Notes: generated by a model from the letters alone, not told the origin. 64,000 nucleotides of DNA from Acanthosepion esculentum (GCA_964036315.1 OZ038509.1:33276959-33340958); one strand, 5' to 3'; numbered from the stretch's first letter, positions 11,041 to 24,291 are shown. Made by a program: numbers and translations.

Positions 11041-11194
11041 TCTACTTTCACTATCACTTTCCTTTTAGCCAATGAATAAAATATAAAGAATTCTCGACAG
11101 GACACTCTTCACAGAAACCTTTATAATAGCAGTACAGTACTTCCAGCTCCTTAGCGACACCGGTTCCACATTCTTGCAAATCGTCGTGTTGCAT
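11041..11194 (-). promoter_or_regulatory. Complete PSE-like/3'-box-like module, copy 4
   Basis: Minus strand: ATGCAACACGACG at about 11182-11194, core at 11151-11175 (AAGAATGTGGAACCG then GTGTCGCTAAG), and GGAAAGTGATAGTGAAAGTA at 11041-11062. The gap is about 89 bp and contains TATTATAAAG about 30 bp past the core, a possible TATA box. The size fits a small RNA locus; transcription is inferred. Confidence 0.5.
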
Positions 11195-12224
11195 TTTACT
11201 TAACCCTTTAACATCCTCACCCACCTAACATTCTAATGCCCCGATGAGAAAACTGAAGTGCACACGCACTCCTGTTTCAGATATTCCTATGAGTACATTA
11301 GAACGCACGTTAACGCAACTGGAGGTGGGATAGAGTGTCTTATAATGAATTTTCCACAAGAGGGATTCTTAGGAACTAGCGACCTCACATAATAAAAATG
11401 ATTCGCATATTTAATAATTTTCTTTATATTGTGAATAAGCAAGAATTTTTTTATTTATCATGTTTTAAATTCTTAGAAATTTGCGGTTTGTTTTTCTCCT
11501 ATAATTTGCTGTGACAACGGATTAAACTAAGTTAATCATAACAAAAAATTATTTCTAGTGATATTATTAGTAAAAACTTTGTGAATATGTTGATCCGAAT
11601 AGGAAGACATATAATAAAAATAAGTAATATTCTTGCAGAGGTTACAAAATTCAATTAATGCGATAAAAACGGACATGTTAAAAAAAATCTGAAACGATGT
11701 TCTATCCGTCCATCATATCCGTTCGGTAATTTATCAAATCTAATGTCAGTGTCATGCAGACTATGTAGGTAGAATGTGTCAAAAGTTGGAAGTAAACATC
11801 ATTCAGCATAGACCAGCTAATATTAGCAAAGTGAAGGTGCACAATGCAGATAAGTGTGCGATTACATCTGGATGATAGCTAAACTTGTTACAAAGCCAGG
11901 AATGTCCTGGTTTTACAACACGTGGTGTGCAAAATGAATTCTGAATTTAAAGTTGTTGTAATCTATGTACATTAAGTCCTATCAGTCATCTCTTTGTCAG
12001 CAGAAGGAGTGGTTGTTAAATGTAATACTCTAATTAGTATTTTAAATAACATTTTGTCTTCGGTGTTCATTTTTATTCGCTGTGCACTTTTCTCATCCTT
12101 GATTGAGTTTTGAAGAATAAACCGGTTTAACTGCTTTATTTGCTAATCTCATTTCAAGACTATCGACAAATAATAACGTTTGAAATAATAAAATGTTACT
12201 TTTTAAAAATTCATTCTTTAGAAT
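11195..12224. other. Unassigned AT-rich DNA with a decayed module
   Basis: At 11916-11930 ACAACACGTGGTGTGC is nearly identical to the upstream word of the module at 62.75 kb (CAACACGTGGTGTGC). It is followed by AATGAATTCTGAATT but lacks TGTCGCT, so it is probably a dead copy. No gene is seen. Confidence 0.45.
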
Positions 12225-12904
<680 letters not shown>

Positions 12905-13770
12905 CACAGGTGATTCTCTTATGGCATCATCTGATGACACGACTATTTACTTCTTTCTTAACGATAAGTCTGATCTGGTAGATAAGTTTAAATTGGCGAC
13001 TGATCTGAAAAAGGACCTACAATCTGTTGATAGCTCTAACAATAACTGGCTTGTTGATTTTAATGCCTCCAAATCAAAATTGCTATTTTTGAATCGTCTT
13101 AGAAAACCCTTTTGGCCTTCAATTAACATGGCTGATGCTAACCTCCAGCAGAGGGACTCACTGCGCCTTCTCGGTCTAGCGTTTTGTACTAACATGAAGT
13201 GGAAATATCACATCGAATCAATTACTAGGGATAGGAGAACTGGTTCACTGTCTTCTTCTAGACAAATTTTCTCATCAGAATCTATAAAATAAGTCTCCTG
13301 TTCGTCCATGCATTGAGTATTGCAGTCTGGTGCCTTTTCTATGCGTTTAGAGGTTCTTGATAAAATCCAAGATTTTAACGGACCTGACCTGGCATCTCTG
13401 CTTCAGTCACTTTCCCACCATCCCAGAGAGTTTTCTCTAAATATTTTCATGGTAATTATTCTGAAGAGCTTTCCGCTTTGGTATCTCGATTTTGCTAATT
13501 TATGTGCTGTACTAGATTGACAGCTTGGTTTCATCATTTTACACCTTAAATGGCGAGAGGCTAATAGTTTCTTCTCTTGCAATTCTCGTTTGTGGAACTC
13601 TCTTCCGACTTTGATGTTCAAAAATTCAAATGCAATATCAATCGTTATCTTCTATCTTCTTTTATGGTTCTCTCATTTTTTAATTTTCTTCATATTCTTT
13701 GACACTCAGGACCCCCCCCCTCATAAGTCTTAGTGGCTTTATTGTCTTGCTTGGCGTGAAATGATTTAAA
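12905..13770 (+). pseudogene. CR1/Jockey-type LINE, C-terminal reverse transcriptase remnant
   Basis: Starts inside the catalytic core with S-DDTTIY (the A of Y-A-D-D replaced) and continues into the thumb and C-terminal region: VDFNASKSKLL, LRLLGLAFC, WKYHIESIT, FSSESIK, then LEVLDKIQ and LQSLSHH. The order matches the better preserved copy at 17.1-19.1 kb. Stops and frameshifts break it at about 13290 and 13520. The 3' UTR with CTTAGTGGCTTTATT and CTTGCTTGGCGTGAAATG ends near 13770. It is a 5'-truncated dead copy. Confidence 0.85.
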
Positions 13771-14502
13771 ACAATGATAATGTTGTGGTTTAAATTAAAA
13801 GTCTAATTATGTGCCTCTATTCGTGCTAAAAGTAAAGACTTCCAAACAGTAGCTACCCAGAACATTGTTTATATGAATAAGAATGTTTATTCAACAACTA
13901 CTTCCTGAGAATTGGTGCGCATATAGAAGGTGGTATGCTGGTGGTAAACACCACCGACATGCCACCTATATGCAACCAAATCTCTGAAATGACAGTCCAG
14001 CATCTCGAAGGCTCACAATCCCACAAATGGTTCTAATAGAACCGAAAGAGCCCTAGTAGGATACTTTCTTGAATTGGAATTTTTCAACAAGCTGAACCTT
14101 ATACTTCATTGTCAAAAAAATGCAAGACACAATCAATCCATTGGTATAAGCGTTACTATATCTAAAAAAACCAAAAATCAAAAAAACCCAAAAACCCTAA
14201 GACTGCATTTTGTTTACTACCCCTAACATGTACATACTGTACCTAGCTAAAAATTCTATCGTCATTTAGAATGGTGTAATTTTATTTTCCGTACTGTATA
14301 TATATATATTTGCAAACGGATTGTATATATATATATTTGCAAACGGATTTCTGCAGAATGGATAGTTAAATATATAAATATATAAATATATAAATAAATA
14401 GCAAATATTTTATTTGGATATCACAAAATGGCGTTTTACATGACAAATTCTGTTGATCTAAGCGTTGTAGATTAAATAAATGCCGACTAGCCCTACAACG
14501 CT
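13771..14502. other. Unassigned DNA with a small tandem repeat
   Basis: 14295-14350 contains two tandem units made of TATATATATATTTGC plus AAACGGATT. An ATAA-rich tract lies near 14372-14400. No gene. Confidence 0.45.
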
Positions 14503-14806
14503 GATGCAACACGTGCAAAATAACACTGCCTTCCTCACAGACTTCCGGAATCAAAGCAATAAGGAATAAATTGATGCAACAGGAAGTGAAGGAATGTTGA
14601 ACTGTTGTCGCTAACTTGTATGTAAGATCGACGATTCCACTGTTTGCAATGTAGTCCCTTATTCTGCTTATCTTTGTTCGTTGGCATCATCTCATCCTTC
14701 CCTACGCAGATGAGTGGCTCAGCATGAATTATTGGCATGCAGCGAATTCGTGTTTTACACAAGTGAAAAGAGCGTTTGGGGGGGAAAGCAAAAGTGAAAG
14801 TAGTAT
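14503..14806 (+). promoter_or_regulatory. Complete PSE-like/3'-box-like module, copy 5
   Basis: An orphan GATGCAACACGTG sits at about 14503-14516. A second GATGCAACAGG at 14573-14583 lies directly before the core 14590-14614 (AGGAATGTTGAACTG then TTGTCGCTAA). AAAAGTGAAAGTAGTA is at about 14789-14806, a longer gap (about 175 bp) than average. The interval has no coding sequence. Confidence 0.5.
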
Positions 14807-15693
14807 CGCTTTCGCGCACCCACTTTTTATGATAATAAACAAATTATATAAAACAATAAAGTTTATGTAATTGTTTTATTATTATTTTAGCAATTCCGTT
14901 TTTTTTTGGTTTATTTTTTGTAAGGATAATTTAACGTGTTAGTGTTTTTTCTCTCTCTCTTTCTCCCTATATCTGTTTATCTCTATCTATTCTTTCTTCT
15001 TTCTTTCCTTTTTTCAGTATATCGTTTTCTTATTCTCAGAGGGACAGAAAACCTTGAAAATGTAAAGAACTTGTTTTAAATGTTACTCCTTTTCACGCAG
15101 TTGCATATGTCACAAGAAAATGTGTATGTATCGACCGATCGATCGACCATCAAGCTCCTCTGTACATAATCTACATATCACAGATTCTACAAGTAGTCGT
15201 ATCCACTGAGTGATTGCTTGGTAGAAAGTGTGGCGCCAACTATCAATCGATGACCTTCAATGGAATTCAATCCTAGAAGCGTTTCGGCTCTTGTACATGC
15301 CACGTATTTTTTTAAAAATAAATATTCACAATTAAATTCATCAAGCATTAGTTAAAAAAAAGATAAAGAATTGATGTTTGATTAACAAAAAAAGAAATTA
15401 TTTATTTTTTAATAAAATATTCTTGGTGCGACTAAGAAGCCTAAAAAAATAAAAACATGATATTTGTCATTGTTTAGGGAATTAATGAACATAAGAGAAT
15501 ATGGTCGCTAATACTTCTTCTATGTGACGTGTTACTTCAGGATGGTGGCGATCATGGCTCTCCACAATTTCCTGTCTATTGTAGCTCTTAGTAATTTTTT
15601 CTTTTTGTTATCACTCTTAAACCCTGTTCTGCCATCAATTTACTCAAGCTTGCTAAATAGTTTATGCATTGCTTTTCTCTGTCGCTCTCACCT
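14807..15693. other. Unassigned DNA
   Basis: Pyrimidine-rich at 14945-15020. 15270-15300 has AGCGTTTCGGCTCTTGTAC, a decayed minus-strand piece of the SINE 3' region. AGAATATGGTCGCTAAT at about 15497 looks like a deleted PSE-like core. No gene. Confidence 0.4.
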
Positions 15694-16031
15694 TCAATCT
15701 ATCCTATGAATATTAAATTTACCAAGCCCTCTTTCTTCATTATGTGTCTTAAAAATTTCAACTCTCTTTTTTTCGGATGTTACGTATATGTCTGTCCTTT
15801 TTGTTTCAATTCTCTCTAATACTTTGTCGTTGCTCACATTTTCGGTCCATAGTATTCTCATCATCCTTCTGTAGAACCACAATTCTATTGCTTCAAGTCT
15901 CTTTTTACCAGCATTCACTGCTTTATAGGAGGTCTGATATTTCGTAATAGCTCAATACTCTGAAACCTTTTGGTTCTGAACGAAAATTGAATAGCTATTA
16001 ACTCAAGAAAATCAAGACAAGAAGCTACTTC

Positions 16032-16033
<2 letters not shown>

Positions 16034-16069
<36 letters not shown>
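16034..16069. repeat. (TAA)n microsatellite
   Basis: About 12 TAA units on the left border of the GC-rich repeat. Confidence 0.95.
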
Positions 16070-16074
16070 TTTGT

Positions 16075-16361
16075 ATTTACTCACCCCCCCCCCCACGAGG
16101 TCAGGAAATTCCCAACCGTCGGTTGCGCTGGCCTCGGGGCGTGCACCGATACCTCTCTCTAGTGCAATGAGAGGGTGCGGCCTGGGGCAGCTATTCCCCA
16201 GGGCCGGCACGTCTCAGTATAATTTTCCTCAGTTGCGACTCTGTCCTTTAACGGAGTCGCCCCTGAGTGCACTCTGCCCCAGGACACAGACGCAACTGAC
16301 AGATGATAAGTAACGTGTTACAAATCACTCGAGAGAGAGAGAGATAATTTTCGCACTTATC

Positions 16362-16362
<1 letters not shown>
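16075..16362. repeat. GC-rich unclassified repeat between (TAA)n tracts
   Basis: It stands out from the AT-rich surroundings by base composition: a C10-11 run, CTCGGGGCGTGCACCG, GGTGCGGCCTGGGGCAGC. It is bounded on both sides by (TAA)n, as expected for a retroposed unit with simple-repeat tails. Frames of 61-81 codons cross it but show no family. Confidence 0.45.

Positions 16363-16417
<55 letters not shown>
16363..16417. repeat. (TAA)n microsatellite
   Basis: About 18 TAA units; explains poly-Leu and poly-Ile minus-strand frames. Confidence 0.95.
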
Positions 16418-17069
16418 TGGGCTGGAATTGCATTTTGTTTGGAAGTGATTTGTTCCAGACACCACATTTTCTTTGGAATTTTGTTGCCGACATGTTTTAT
16501 AAAAAAGAGGCCCTTCTCTAATACTACGCGATAAAAGTTAAAATGCACGGCTGTACAAAATAAACAACAAAAGATCGAAGCACAGAAAAATAAAATTAAA
16601 TTTAAAACCGAAGATGAACTTGTAAAGTATAGAAAAGGCTGCCAGGAGAGAGAAACTCTGGCTATATAGGTAGAACAGATCAGAAGTTGAAAGTAAAACT
16701 AAATCAACGTGTATCAGTCAATATTCGGAAAGGAAACTGGGATAAATTGCATAGGCGCGTCAGTATATACGGGTCTGCGATAGTATAGAATTTGAAAAAT
16801 AACTACGTGTGTCTCTATTCTGTTGCCAAGATATGTAATCTTCCGGTATATCACCACTGTAGTATATGCCATTTATTGTGTCAGTAATCTTGTCAATGCC
16901 AAATTCATCTAAGGCTACCAGCATCTTTATTACAATTATGTCTGGCCCTGTCGCTTTGTTTCTGTTCAATTTTTGCAGTGCTGATTTCACTTCAGATTTT
17001 AATATTTCTGGCCCTTCGATATTTCTGCATATTCGCGGTTGTCCTTTTTATTGTTTTTGTTTTTTTTAA

Positions 17070-19080
17070 GCGTATCACCCCAAGCAAGGCTGGAGGCCAC
17101 TATCACGCAAGGGGTTATAGAAGGGTTGGAGGAAGAGCAGATAGGAATGGTAAAGGAGAGGATGTGGAGAAAGAGAAAGACAGTGGGTCGATCAAGGCAA
17201 GGGGGTTACAGAAGATTTGGAGCGAAAGCAGATAGGAATGAAAGATGAAAGGATGTGGAGAAGGGAAGTGGATAGATCAAGGCAACTGGAGGTGTCGATT
17301 GACGCTACACTTAAACCGTTGGAGATTGTATTTGTCAGGGAAACAGTAATAGGGAAGGGAGTTCCATAGGCGAGATGTCCGAGACATGAAGCTATTGGAG
17401 TAGAAGAGACATCTAACAGTTTCAACGGTGTAGGGGTGGGAACGGGATGCCAGCCTCGTAGGACGTTTAAATTCACGAGACCTAGGGGCAAGCGAAAGCA
17501 GCTCCTCGGAGCAATTACCGTGAAAGTACTTGTAAAAAAGGCAGAGCGAGGCAACATCGCGTCTGTGAGAGAGCGACTGCAGACGAGATGACAGATCAGG
17601 GCCAATCACATTGCATATCCGTCTCTGGATCTTATCAAGAACCCTGAGGCAAACAGAAGGGGCCCCAGACCATATATGGCAGCAATACTCCATGCAAAGG
17701 CGAATGGAGGATCGATTCCGGGGAGAAAAATTTCCTGGCTCGGCACAGAGAACGAACTTTCCTTGCGGTGGCTGATGCAACTGACTCGATGTATTTGTTC
17801 CATCTCAGATCAGCAGACAGCGTGAGAACGAGCAGCCGCAGGGAGGAGCTCTCGAGAAGTTGGTCTTCAGACATTCTAATGGGATGCAGGGATGGATCCT
17901 TGTGGATGGTTAATAGAGAGCAGTTTTGTTTTAGAGGCGTTAAAGTTAACCATCCATTTCTCACCCCAGTTCACAACCGATTGGAGGTCCTTTTCAATTT
18001 GAGCTGCCAGGTTAGCTTTGTCCGCCTCACTAGATTTGTGTTTGAGGCAGGAGTAAATAGTGGTGTCGTCAGCGTAGATGCCGACTTGGGAGTCTATGGC
18101 GTCAGGAAGGTCGTTTATAAATATGAGGAACAGAGTAGGGCCTAGGATGGAGCCTTGAGGAACACCTGCGTTAGTGGGATAGGAGCTGGAGATGAATCCA
18201 CTGAGAACGACCTTCAATTCCCGGTTTGACAGGAATGATTGTATTAGGTCAAACAATCGACCTGTGATATCATAACCCTGGAGCTTGCGAAGAAGGCCGG
18301 CATGCCAAACTCTATCAAATGCTTTGGAGATGTCAAGGTCCACGGCACGAGCTTCACCGTTATTATGGATAGCTTGGTAGACAAATTCAGTGATGGCCGT
18401 AAGCACATCGGCAGTAGATCGGGCAAAGCGGAAACCATACTGCTTGTCTGAGAGCAGATCATGGGATATCAGATGATTAACCACTTCGGTGTTGATAATG
18501 GCCTCGAAGACTTTGCCGAAGAGGGGTAGGAGAGTGATAGGACGGTAATTGGAAGGGTCGGCGGGGTCACCAGAGTTCTTAAAGACAGGAACAATGGTTG
18601 AGGACTTCCAGCAGTCAGGAAAACAGGACTCCTTGAGGCAGCGGTTGTATAATTTAGAGAGGGCAGGCGCCAGTTCAGGTGCACATTTCTTCAGGACAAT
18701 GGCTGGTATCCCGTCACCACCAATAGCCTTGTGGTGATCTAAGTTAGAAATAATGCCCAATACCGACGACGGGGTTATGTGCAATCCGGGCATCAGTTCT
18801 GGGAGGGAAATCGGGCAAGGGTACCCCGTAAGAGTCTAGCGTAGAATTGGAAGAAAGCTTCCGAGCAAAGCATTCGGCCTTGTCAGCAGAGGTGGTCAGG
18901 ACCTCAAACTGATTGAACAGGGGAGGAATGGAGGGTTTGTTATTGTTCAGAACGTTCTTGCAGAGGCGCCAATAATCTTTGGAGCCAAATTTGCGGGATG
19001 CAATACGTTCCTTCATCCGAGCAGCAAATAGTGACTTGGCATCTTCGAGGATACGCTTACACTCGTTACGGTCAGAGGTA
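17070..19080 (-). pseudogene. CR1/Jockey-type LINE, reverse transcriptase ORF2 (5'-truncated, frameshifted)
   Basis: Best-preserved retroelement of the window; non-LTR elements copy themselves by target-primed reverse transcription. Read on the minus strand. 19080-18780 encodes the linker (ARMKERIASRKFGSKDYWRL, FNQFEVLTT). 18793-17876 is a 305-codon open RT palm with GGDGIP, SNYRPITLLP, DKQYGF, DISKAFDRVWHAGLL, GVPQGSILGPTLFLIFINDL and the catalytic YADDTTIYSC. 17964-17277 carries the thumb and C-terminus (WMVNFNASKTKLL, RVLDKIQRRICNVIGPDL, LQSLSHRRDVASLCLFYKY, SRTSRLWNSLP) in two further frames. At least three frame changes (near 18780, 17890 and 17770) and the absence of the N-terminal endonuclease make it non-autonomous. 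The 3' UTR ends near 17070. Clade is inferred from motif style. Confidence 0.9.
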
Positions 19081-19083
19081 AAT

Positions 19084-19185
19084 ACGGATTGAACTGGCAA
19101 TTACTAGGCCACTCTAATAATGTGGGATAATCCTGAATCTATAATCCATTCTATTAGAAGAAAAACGGCTGGGCAACTGAATCAC
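19084..19185 (-). repeat. tRNA-derived SINE fragment
   Basis: On the minus strand it reads TTCTTCTAATAGAATGG, ATTATCCCACATTATTAGAG, TGGCCTAGTAATTG and CAGTTCAATCC, matching the plus-strand copy at 27805-27900. TGGCCTAGTA resembles a pol III A box and GTTCAATCC a B box; the DNA between them is shortened. Confidence 0.6.
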
Positions 19186-19308
19186 AAAACAAATGAGAAT
19201 TTCTATCGGAATTCCTAGGATAATGATTTATTATTATTTACACTAGTATAAGTTACATATCGTGCTCACCGACCTTCTTTAGGTGTTTGTCCATCCGAGT
19301 AACCTTCA

Positions 19309-19331
19309 AGGAATTTCAAACTGTTCGCTTA
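19309..19331 (+). promoter_or_regulatory. Degenerate PSE-like core
   Basis: AGGAATTTCAAACTGTTCGC matches the copy at 24726 except that GTC is deleted before GC. Probably a dead copy; no downstream block. Confidence 0.3.
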
Positions 19332-19354
19332 TTGTTTCCCCTGTTTCCAATGGC

Positions 19355-19620
19355 CTCATGGATTTAATCGTTGATTTGCAAATTTGGTGATATAGTAACT
19401 GTGAGTTCAATCCCTGGGTCGGATAGTGCAGGTTTATTGGACCCAGGGCGAGCAATAACTGAGCTGTACTAAATAAGAAAAGGGCAAGACTTCACGAGAC
19501 ATGGACTGCGGAACGAGAACAATATACCCTGAAGGTTAATAAAAGTTTCAATTGGAACTCCCCTGAAGATTACCTAAATCAACAGGTCGAAACTTGGTGA
19601 TAACAATAATAGTTCTAATA
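19355..19620 (+). repeat. tRNA-derived SINE with hammerhead-like core
   Basis: B-box-like GAGTTCAATCCCTGGG at about 19409, SINE body (ACGAGAACAATATACC), then CTGAAGA 19563-19569, stem ACCT 19572-19575 / AGGT 19584-19587, GAAAC 19589-19593 and TTGGTGATAAC. Compared with the GGCC/GGCC stem of the other subfamily, both sides differ while pairing is kept. The layout head-body-core matches 39061-39345. Confidence 0.65.
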
Positions 19621-20435
<815 letters not shown>

Positions 20436-20655
20436 AGGTAATAAATCCGTTTGTATATAATCCAAGGATCCTTGTAATATCAAATATTAAAACTGATCCA
20501 CAAACAGTGCTCAATGTATTTATTATAACATAGCATATAAATTAAGTCAAATTTTAAGTCTCTAATTCCGAGGCGAATGTCCATTTAAGATAACGTACTT
20601 CGCGTTGGCTGAAATAAATCTATCCCCAGATATAGTAATTTTGGATTTTGTTGTG

Positions 20656-20658
<3 letters not shown>

Positions 20659-20728
<70 letters not shown>
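20659..20728. repeat. (TA)n microsatellite
   Basis: About 35 TA units, abutting the inverted repeat. Confidence 0.95.
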
Positions 20729-20733
<5 letters not shown>

Positions 20734-20901
20734 TATTTATTATAATTTTATCATATAGACAAAACCATTTTACTCACAACAAAAATGCAACTTGGTTTCA
20801 CTGCAGTAGATGTGCAGTTAAAATGCACTGAAACCAAGTTGCATCTTTGTTGTGAGTAAAATGGTTTTGTCTATATGATAAAATTATAATAAATAAATAA
20901 T
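20729..20901. repeat. Long inverted repeat, about 75-bp arms
   Basis: Arms 20729-20804 and 20826-20901 are reverse complements with about two mismatches; the loop is roughly 20-25 nt. The stem contains AGACAAAACCATTTTACTC and TGCAACTTGGTTTCA with their complements. Like the 7.5 kb hairpin it starts at the end of a (TA)n tract. No coding potential. Confidence 0.9.
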
Positions 20902-21000
20902 TATCGCTCTACTAACTGTATCGAGCTATTTTTTGAATGAATGCTGCGAACGTTAGAATTTATATATTTTATATATTACTTTCGTTCCCACCGCATCGGG

Positions 21001-21047
<47 letters not shown>

Positions 21048-21048
21048 T
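21001..21048. repeat. (TA)n-(GA)n microsatellite
   Basis: Short compound tract. Confidence 0.9.
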
Positions 21049-22044
21049 CTTTAAGCTGCATTACCTCTTTTATACATGTTTCCTTAAAGATAGCTGACAA
21101 AATATTGGGATTAAGCTTTGTATTTAATTTTTCTTGTGTTCGTATAAGCGTTTTATTTTCTGGACATTGTTACGAACTGGCAATATACGGATATCAACAC
21201 TATGTTAAAAACAAAAAGAAAAGATGGGGTCACTCAGATAGAAACGCACGGTCAATGTGTCAACGAACACAGGATAAAGTTTAAAAAACAATTTTATATA
21301 ACAAAACAATTGAATAGGGAGAGACTATGGGGTAGCAGATGTAAGATCAACAAGAGGCCGATACTGGATATCGGTCCGATTATCCCTGAATCATGAGTTC
21401 GTCAATTGAAGTGTACATAACAGCAGATAGAACTTTTTTAAAATGTCAAAATGAAAATCGGTAATTATTCCTTCTGCAATATAAACTGGGGGAATCTGGA
21501 ATGGTACTTGCATTTCGTCCCATCTCTAATAATCAAAATAAATCCAATATAACAATGAGAAGATTTCATGGGAATAATATTTGCTTATTCGTTACACATC
21601 TAGTAATCGAATAAGTCCATAGGCTCATTTCTAATGATCGCACGATGAGAGTCAATTTATTCGCGACCTGACGGAGTCGGAGATTTTCTGGAAAACTAAA
21701 AATATATTTGAAAAATCACACGTGGCGGTGCAAGTCACGTATGTAACTGACTTTTACTTATTCTATTACGGGGTGAAAATATCTGGTTGTTAAGTGACCC
21801 AGATTCTATCCCGCCATTTCTTAGTCGAGAGAGCACTGAGGCTAGACAGGAAATAAATGAAGAGAAGGAGGAAGAAAGAAAGCGGAAATGCAAAGAAAGT
21901 CTGTTCCTTGATAGAATGATAATACGTCTGATTTTAATTTAAATATTGAGGGCCATGTCGCAAAAACTGTCCAAAAGTTCTGCATATCCGAGCGATTTCG
22001 GTTATTCTTTCAGCCATTATCAAGAACGATTTTTATTATTTTAT
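21049..22044. other. Unassigned DNA
   Basis: No gene or repeat recognised; purine-rich at 21850-21900. Confidence 0.5.
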
Positions 22045-22430
22045 TTTTAACTGAATGTGTGTATTTTTATGTTTGTGTCTAAAGTTATAGGAATGTTTTA
22101 TTTTCCAAACACGGTCAGCACATTGTGGCCGTGTTCATAGTTAATGTAATTTAGTGTTGGCTTTTCCTTTTTTATTATTAGTTCTTTCATTATTTTTAAT
22201 TATTTTTTTACTTGTAGATGAGGCTATTATACTTGTATTTTCTACTAGTATGTTTCGTATGGAGTTTGGTGGGTTTTCGTTTGTGTTTAAATGAGTCCTA
22301 ATTGAGATATGGTCGGGTAGGTGTAAAGTGAGTCGTCTAGATAGGCATGTAGTGTTATGTCCAATATAATTATTTATGAGTTTGGTTTGATCAGGAACGC
22401 AGTTCCTTAAAGGAAATGTATATAATACTT
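22045..22430 (-). pseudogene. Penelope-like element relic, GIY-YIG endonuclease fragment
   Basis: Minus-strand frame decodes NCVPDQTKLINNYIGHNTT followed by CLSRRLTLHLPDHISIR, that is YIG, then T, then L-S-R-R-L with the conserved arginine and a following histidine, as in the GIY-YIG nuclease of Penelope-like retroelements. The GIY half is missing and the rest is Asn/Lys-rich. It is homologous to 8212-8560 on the plus strand. No reverse transcriptase is attached. Confidence 0.65.
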
Positions 22431-22503
22431 ATTCATGAACTACTTTGTGTTTTCTTTAGAAAATGTATAGAGGCAGCATAGAATATAATCAAATATTAGT
22501 TTA

Positions 22504-22613
22504 AAATGAAAGTGAAAATAAATTCTATTTTTCATAAAAGGGTTTTTCGACATTGCTAGCTAAACCTTTTCATAATTTTTTTAGATGTAGGAATGTAGAA
22601 TTGAAGTCGCTAA
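22504..22613 (+). promoter_or_regulatory. PSE-like core motif, copy 6, with an upstream GAAAGTG block
   Basis: Core 22589-22613: AGGAATGTAGAATTG then AAGTCGCTAA. An AATGAAAGTGAAAATAAA block at 22504-22522 lies upstream, not downstream, so it may be left from a dead neighbour. No CAACACGTG is visible. Confidence 0.45.
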
Positions 22614-23357
22614 CCGATTATAATTGTCAAGAGACAAGAGATATATTAGTGTATTCTTGTCTGGATTATGTTGTCTTTTGAGATTCAACGCCAAACCTCA
22701 AGAGGTCTGCCCCTTATTTCTCTTACCGATTTATTTTGGCAATGGAAATAGTTTTAACTTTCAAATATAAAGGAAACATGTTTGTTTTGAAAATGAACTC
22801 GAATTAGAAACAAAATATATTAGCGTCAAAATAAAATATTTTTAGAATCGTTAATTACGAATGATGATCGCGTTTATCGTCAAAACATCTGGGATCATTG
22901 TACAAAACTGAAAACGAAATCCTTTATTTAGTGCAGACGGTTTTATGTAATGTTGGTGCCAAATAGAAGAGTATCTTGTTTTGTATTCCGTACTACCGCC
23001 GCCACAAAAAATAAAAATTTCCTTTAGCATGCCAGCATGCCTTTTATGTTTTCTCTTGGGGGAATTCGTGGTTACGACGAACGGAATTCAAATGGGCATC
23101 GTTTTCATCACTTTAAGAAAAGTAAGAAAGTTTAACATTAATCTCTCTCTCTATATATATATATAAATTTTATAAAAGATTTCTTGCGTATCATAGGGTT
23201 TAACTAGATGCATTTTAAAATTTCAGTAATATTAGTTAAAGTTTTAAATCGAACTATTAACAAATATTTTGTACAACAGGTATTTTACTACCTAGTTCTG
23301 GTTGAGTGGCTGAGATTTGGAATCTGTATCTGCAACAAAACATTTTAGTTGTTTAGG

Positions 23358-23360
<3 letters not shown>
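22614..23360. other. Unassigned DNA
   Basis: No gene; a 61-codon frame at 22981-23166 ends in a short microsatellite. Confidence 0.5.
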
Positions 23361-23407
<47 letters not shown>

Positions 23408-23416
23408 CGCACACAC
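23361..23416. repeat. (CA)n microsatellite
   Basis: CA tract with a few CG variants at its right end. Confidence 0.95.
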
Positions 23417-23714
23417 CTGTGGCCTCTCATAATACAAGGATATTAAGACCAGTAGGAGCCGAAAGAGAAGATTTATTTTGAAGTCAATAGCAAATAACTG
23501 ATATGGGAAGTAAACAAATCCAATGTACACGTGTCCTATTCCATTAAATCTTTATCCGAATTTCTCAAACAAATACTTTTGCTTGAGTTGCAAGTTGGGG
23601 TGGGGATCGCATCCTAGAAGAGAGAGGTGCAAACGCATCATTAAAGAATGTCAAATTGATGTCACAAATGAGTCAAAAGTTATTCTGTCAATATATTTTT
23701 CTATGCTATATTTA

Positions 23715-23743
23715 AGGAAAGTGAAAGTAAAAGTGAAAGTGTA
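23715..23743 (+). promoter_or_regulatory. Orphan GAAAGTGAAAGT block
   Basis: GGAAAGTGAAAGTAAAAGTG continues into GAAAGTG. ACACGTG lies at 23527, but no TGTCGCT core is seen between them. Likely a remnant of a module. Confidence 0.35.
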
Positions 23744-24024
23744 AAATATTGTATTAAATATATTTTTCCATCTAGTTAAATTTGTATTTCGGTCTATTAT
23801 TTAAATTTTAGATTTTTGCATTGAATATTTTCACTGAAAATACTAAACAGATTTCCTGGAAGAAATTTGTCTTTTCTCGTTGTCCAAGAAATTTTAATTT
23901 TTCGTATTAAGTGTTCGGAACTTAAGAAAATAAAGCATTTATTTATAAGTAACACCAATAAAACAGGGCCTGTCCACGTGTTTACTATTTATAGCTTCGC
24001 TATATAAAATGTCTGCTATTGTAT

Positions 24025-24291
24025 GATGCAAACAGGTGTGCAGAAATAGAGAACTGTTGTCGCTAATGACTCAAATATTTGGAAGGGAAAGGAGCAGATA
24101 TAACCCCAACTATATGCACCTGTACGATCTCCTTGAGGTTCAGTAAATGTGCATCATGACCTATCTATATTTACTCAAGTTAATGATGAATAAGACAATG
24201 TTGGAAGAGAAATTAACATCATTTTTAATTCATTGTGACTAAGCATTACTACAAGATTGTAACAAATTGAAAAGGGAAAGTAAAAGTAAAC
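24025..24291 (+). promoter_or_regulatory. PSE-like/3'-box-like module, copy 7
   Basis: GATGCAAACAGGTG at 24025-24038, core 24040-24066 (AGAAATAGAGAACTG then TTGTCGCTAA), followed by TGACTCA, a variant of TGANTCA shared with copies at 43807 and 50074. GGAAAGTAAAAGTAAAC lies at 24274-24291, a long gap of about 208 bp. Confidence 0.45.

Larger units (their letters stand above)
15694..16990 (-). pseudogene. LINE remnant (endonuclease-reverse transcriptase type), split by repeats
   Basis: Minus strand, N-terminal piece 16760-16990: LQKLNRNKATGPDIIVIKML, typical of the RT palm start (N-K-A-x-G-P-D). C-terminal piece 15694-15918: RLEAIELWFYRRMMRILWTE then NVSNDKVLERI. Between them lie (TAA)n tracts and a GC-rich repeat, and the whole catalytic palm is missing. 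The same family appears at 51.7-52.4 kb with WTEHVSNNEVLERL. Clade assignment beyond non-LTR retrotransposon is uncertain. Confidence 0.8.

Noticed and set aside
17768..18145. 125-codon plus-strand frame opposite the LINE
   Set aside because: Antisense shadow of the minus-strand reverse transcriptase.
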